Shown one piece after another: positions 33,750 to 36,360 of a DNA stretch of 36,360 bases (the stretch's first letter is position 1; each line of letters starts with the position of its first letter). Position numbers and translations under genes: made by a program. Source of the stretch: Acidobacteriota bacterium (GTDB taxonomy: Bacteria; Acidobacteriota; Blastocatellia; Pyrinomonadales; Pyrinomonadaceae); the NCBI GenBank assembly GCA_019247455.1, contig JAFAOW010000128.1, positions 1 through 36,360 of the forward strand. The letters run 5' to 3'. Under the pieces are notes generated by a model. It did no database searches. It was not told the DNA's origin and worked only from the letters and a program-made list of their open reading frames with translations.

Positions 33750-34550
33750 ATGCGAGAGTTGCCGCCTGAGATCGAACAATATCGTGATCGCCTCTGGCGG
33801 CGGGAAGACGCGCTCAAGGTTGATTCAGCGGAAGAAGTTGAGGCGATGGTGAATGACGTCGGCTTTTGCCTTGGTCTGACCGATTCCCGTACACCGTTGC
33901 CGTCCGTTTACACCGCCGTCTGCGGCCGCCGCGACGCGCATCTCCCCCGCAATGTTCAAAAGGACCACGAAGCAAGTCGGGCGTGGGTGCTCAAGGACGA
34001 GGTCATGGCTCGCGGACGGGTGTTTTATGCAAAGCTGTTAAAAGGAAAATCGTGGTTCGTCGCACCTCGGCTTATTCCTGCTTTCAACGCCATATGGGGC
34101 GCGCCAAAGAAGAAGGAAAAGGATGAGTTATCCGATAACGCAAGAAAGGTGCTCAAAGTGCTTCGAAAGGAATGGGAGATGGCGACCGCGGACCTGCGCA
34201 GGGAATGCAGATTCGAGAACAAGACGGACCTTACAAAGGCGATCGATGAGCTTCAGCGCAACATGAAGGTCGTTCCTCAAGAGGCCCTGTACGTCCCCAA
34301 ATTCACCTACATATGGACCCTGACAGAGGCTCGTTTTCCGGAGGAAATGGAACTAAAGATGGCTCGCGACGACGCCGTCCGCGAGCTAGCCCGCGCCTAC
34401 CTCTCAATGTGCGGGATGACGCTGCTCGGCGATATGTCACGCACGTTCGGCTTCTTTCGCTGGGAATCTGGCCGAGCCAATCATCAGCTTGTAGACGAGG
34501 GCTTCGCCGAGCGTCTTTCAACAGGCGTTTACAAACTGGCCGACCTTTGA
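33750..34550 (+). CDS. AlkZ-related winged-helix protein
   Basis: The product is 266 residues from ATG 33750, the first start after the terminator; a longer open frame would run through that terminator. The sequence resembles the winged-helix DNA glycosylase superfamily (AlkZ/YcaQ, HTH_42): FVAPRLIPAFNAIWG, then a winged helix (LSDNARKVLKVLRKEWEMATADLRREC, DLTKAIDELQRN) and a C-terminal module with FTYIWTLTEARFP and the ending GVYKLADL. It is shorter than AlkZ (about 400 residues) and lacks a clear QxQ catalytic motif, so glycosylase activity is doubtful. A DNA-binding role is more likely. It ends 5 bp from the convergent DUF5946 gene. Confidence 0.75.
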   Translation: MRELPPEIEQYRDRLWRREDALKVDSAEEVEAMVNDVGFCLGLTDSRTPLPSVYTAVCGRRDAHLPRNVQKDHEASRAWVLKDEVMARGRVFYAKLLKGKSWFVAPRLIPAFNAIWGAPKKKEKDELSDNARKVLKVLRKEWEMATADLRRECRFENKTDLTKAIDELQRNMKVVPQEALYVPKFTYIWTLTEARFPEEMELKMARDDAVRELARAYLSMCGMTLLGDMSRTFGFFRWESGRANHQLVDEGFAERLSTGVYKLADL

Positions 34551-34555
34551 CGCGT

Positions 34556-35062
34556 TCATCGAAGGCCGTCGATCCGATCTATCCATCCGTAGATCGTATT
34601 GTGATGCGATGACCATGCATCCCAGACCGCACTTGCCCAGGCTCTCACTACCCTTTTGTGTTCCTCTGCATTCTCGGCCCGGTGCACATCGGCAATTGTG
34701 ACCAGCCCGGGCAAGGCCGGCGGCGTAAGCCATGTGAATTCACGCTTGTGTTTTGTCACTTGCAGCATCGCATCATTTGACGTCTCCATTTCGAGCCCTC
34801 GCTCGAGCAGCAAACAGATCCGTATCAGGTGATAACCGACCGACCTGATGCACTGAGGCGAAGGCTGGCCGGGATGCTGAGCGGCATACGAATCCACAGT
34901 GAGCCGATGGATCTCAAAATAAACGGGATCGCTGTACTCTCGCTCAAGCACCTCTCCAAAGGCCGCCCAGCACCCGGGAGAAGATTCCATATAGCGATGG
35001 GTAGGACCGTCGATATCGGGAAACAGTCCACCACATCCGATGCACGGAACAAGTTCTTTCAC
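34556..35062 (-). CDS. DUF5946 family protein
   Basis: The 168-residue protein resembles DUF5946: an N-terminal CxGC metal-type motif (Cys7, Cys10; PCIGCGGLFPDIDGPTHRYMESSPGCWAAFGEVL with Cys31), a central HRLTVDSYAAQHPGQPS and a C-terminal WASAVWDAWSSHHNTIYGWI. The Cys/His set suggests zinc or iron binding. Function unknown. It converges on the AlkZ-related gene. Confidence 0.8.
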   Translation of the reverse strand: MKELVPCIGCGGLFPDIDGPTHRYMESSPGCWAAFGEVLEREYSDPVYFEIHRLTVDSYAAQHPGQPSPQCIRSVGYHLIRICLLLERGLEMETSNDAMLQVTKHKREFTWLTPPALPGLVTIADVHRAENAEEHKRVVRAWASAVWDAWSSHHNTIYGWIDRIDGLR

Positions 35063-35108
35063 CGCACTAGCTCCTGCTAACTTAATTTTTGGGAGATCTG
35101 AAAGGATC

Positions 35109-35753
35109 CTACGCTCTTGATAAAAACATATGCACAGCCCGCTCGCCGGGCACCATCTTTTTAACCTCGTAGCCGAGCTTTCTCAAATTCAATCCCTCGA
35201 ATAGCGGTTCACCCTCACCGAGCAGCACAGGCCGCACCGCAAGGTGCATCTCATCGATCAGGCCCGCCTGCAAGTACTGCCTGATCGTTGACGGACCACC
35301 GCCGACGCGGATGTCTTTGTCGCCCGCAAGTGCTTTGGCCTGTTCGAGAGCGGACTCGATACCGTCTGTAACGAAGTAGAAGGTCGTGCCGCCCTTCATC
35401 TCGATCGGCTCTCGCGGGTAATGCGTGAGCACGAATGTCGGCACGTGATACGACGGCTCGTCACCCCACCAGCCTTTCCATTCGTCATCAGGCCATGGAC
35501 CGCGAACGGGGCCGAACATATTTCGGCCAAGTATCCACGCACCTTTCCCGGTCATCGACTCAGCTGCAAAGCTGTCATCGATGCCGGTCTCGCCGCCTCC
35601 GCGGCCATGCATGTCGCCAAAGGTCTTTGTCGGAAAGAACCACTCCATCAGCTCCGGGCCGCGTACGCCGAGCGGATTCTCAAGTGACTGATCCGTCCCT
35701 GCGGCGAAGCCGTCTAGAGAAACGCCGATGGATTGGACTACAACTTTACCCAT
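35109..35753 (-). CDS. Dihydrofolate reductase-like (RibD C-terminal domain) protein
   Basis: The 214-residue protein (start at ATG 35753) has the RibD_C/DHFR-like fold: GKVVVQSIGVSLDGFAAG at the start, WILGRNMFGPVRGPW in the middle, and DIRVGGGPSTIRQYLQAGLIDEMHLAVRPVLLGEGEPLFEG near the end. These stand-alone proteins bind NADPH; the substrate is usually unknown, and they are not the housekeeping DHFR. Its start overlaps the end of the macro-domain gene by 8 bases, so the pair is likely cotranslated. Confidence 0.9.
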   Translation of the reverse strand: MGKVVVQSIGVSLDGFAAGTDQSLENPLGVRGPELMEWFFPTKTFGDMHGRGGGETGIDDSFAAESMTGKGAWILGRNMFGPVRGPWPDDEWKGWWGDEPSYHVPTFVLTHYPREPIEMKGGTTFYFVTDGIESALEQAKALAGDKDIRVGGGPSTIRQYLQAGLIDEMHLAVRPVLLGEGEPLFEGLNLRKLGYEVKKMVPGERAVHMFLSRA

Positions 35754-36228
35754 ACTCAGGCTCAAGCTCGTGTTCGTTTCGAAAATCTTCGTAGACGTAA
35801 AATTCGGTCTCCGAATCCTGGAGATGTTCCACCATTAGAGGCTTCACCTCAGACTCCCAGTCCAACTTGCCTAAACCCGCTCCAATCTTCGGAAGCCCCA
35901 CGCTAACGATCTCCTTCTTTTGACAAATAATCGCCAGATTGCGCAACCCCTTATTCAGTAGCGGCAACGTCGCGTGGTACATGTCAGGCTGGGTTGCAAT
36001 GTAGATGATACCTAGGCGATCAGTTTCCGGCTCGACGACGAACACGTCACCACCTTCGAACTTCTGATTGAACGTGAACTTCTTAAACTTCTTCTGAGCG
36101 TCAGGCCACCTCTTCGAAATCTTCAAAGCCAGACCTGTCCCCAATCCTTCTTGGGAACCACGGGCGACGCCCTGAGCAATGTACTGCGCGTTCGTCTGCA
36201 GTACATCACCAGAAATAAAGCTGATCAT
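35746..36228 (-). CDS. Macro-domain protein (ADP-ribose binding)
   Basis: The 160-residue protein is a single macro domain. Visible are FISGDVLQTNAQYIAQGVARGS, GLGTGLALKISKRWPDAQKKF (diphosphate-binding loop), IIYIATQ and VGLPKIGAGLGKLDWESEVKPLM, the last close to the motif of DarG-like ADP-ribosylglycohydrolases. Macro domains bind or remove ADP-ribose from proteins or nucleic acids. No ADP-ribosyltransferase toxin (DarT) gene lies beside it in the window, so a toxin-antitoxin role is not supported here. It overlaps the DHFR-like gene and starts 15 bp after the E1 beta stop. Confidence 0.9.
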   Translation of the reverse strand: MISFISGDVLQTNAQYIAQGVARGSQEGLGTGLALKISKRWPDAQKKFKKFTFNQKFEGGDVFVVEPETDRLGIIYIATQPDMYHATLPLLNKGLRNLAIICQKKEIVSVGLPKIGAGLGKLDWESEVKPLMVEHLQDSETEFYVYEDFRNEHELEPEYG

Positions 36229-36243
36229 TGCACGCTGAGCGAA

Positions 36244-36360
36244 TTAATATTTCATCAACTCCTGAACCGAAGCCTCGACATCCTCGCTTTGCGGCAGGAT
36301 GAAGTCCTCGAGCTGCGGGGCGTAGCCGACAAAGGTGTCGGTGGCGCCGACGCGGCGAAC
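36244..36360 (-). CDS. Alpha-keto-acid dehydrogenase E1 beta domain, C-terminal end (partial)
   Basis: Only the last 38 residues and stop are in the window: VRRVGATDTFVGYAPQLEDF, then ILPQSEDVEASVQELMKY. This is the transketolase C-terminal ending of E1 beta subunits (branched-chain 2-oxoacid, pyruvate or acetoin dehydrogenase), where RVG...DTF.....LE...LP is conserved. The protein decarboxylates 2-oxoacids with thiamine diphosphate together with E1 alpha, E2 and E3. Whether it is a lone beta subunit or an alpha-beta fusion cannot be seen. Confidence 0.8.
   Translation of the reverse strand, partial: VRRVGATDTFVGYAPQLEDFILPQSEDVEASVQELMKY

Noticed and set aside
35746-36228. DarTG toxin-antitoxin system
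   Set aside because: The macro domain resembles DarG, but no ADP-ribosyltransferase gene is adjacent; neighbours are an E1 beta end and a DHFR-like gene.

Overview
This window looks like chromosomal DNA of a GC-rich, Gram-negative, free-living bacterium, most likely an acidobacterium of the Blastocatellia/Pyrinomonadales type. That placement is inference. It rests on the Asn/Thr-rich linker of the first lipoprotein, a VWA protein of the style known as 'VWFA-related Acidobacterial domain', YARHG and DUF4112 proteins, an ArsR-SRPBCC fusion, and the mix of housekeeping and envelope genes. No rRNA, tRNA, CRISPR array, prophage or intact transposon was seen. Both ends cut through genes: the C-terminus of GMP synthase on the left and the C-terminus of an alpha-keto-acid dehydrogenase E1 beta domain on the right.

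Layout. 1-1478: guaA end and a convergent DUF3828-type lipoprotein. 1573-5479: an osmoprotectant ABC transporter (ATPase, then permease fused to binding protein) with a Tat-exported amidase between the two parts. 5480-6992: a long leader and an RhlE-type DEAD-box helicase. 7079-9597: a small secreted protein, a TetR regulator, a DUF883-like membrane-anchored protein and an ArsR-SRPBCC fusion. 9700-17127: a TetR-controlled tripartite RND efflux operon (TetR, lipoprotein adaptor, RND pump, TolC) interrupted by a small four-helix-bundle (IVP/S23) gene bounded by inverted repeats. 17207-20863: quinone oxidoreductase, a small unknown gene, an SDR reductase and a VWA protein. 20944-23540: ECF sigma factor, putative membrane anti-sigma protein and a secreted protein. 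23819-27414: a peroxide-defence module of PerR, 2-Cys peroxiredoxin and KatG. 27417-31829 (minus): OsmC-like protein, four-repeat YARHG protein, periplasmic HEAT-repeat/cyclophilin fusion and DUF4112 protein. 31901-34550: a glycine-zipper surface protein behind a sigma-54-like promoter and an AlkZ-related winged-helix protein. 34556-36360 (minus): DUF5946, DHFR-like and macro-domain proteins and the E1 beta end.

The most informative signals are regulatory. A perfect 7-1-7 PerR box overlaps the promoter of a regulator that has every PerR metal ligand, followed by its expected targets. A GG-N10-GC sigma-54-like promoter precedes the glycine-zipper protein. A perfect ArsR-type operator fills a 19-bp promoter spacer. 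Palindromic candidate operators lie upstream of both TetR genes. Several regulator genes sit so close to their -10 boxes that their mRNAs would be leaderless or nearly so. The strongest candidate for an undescribed element is the four-helix-bundle cassette in the efflux operon, whose ends can pair as an RNA stem of about 16 bp.
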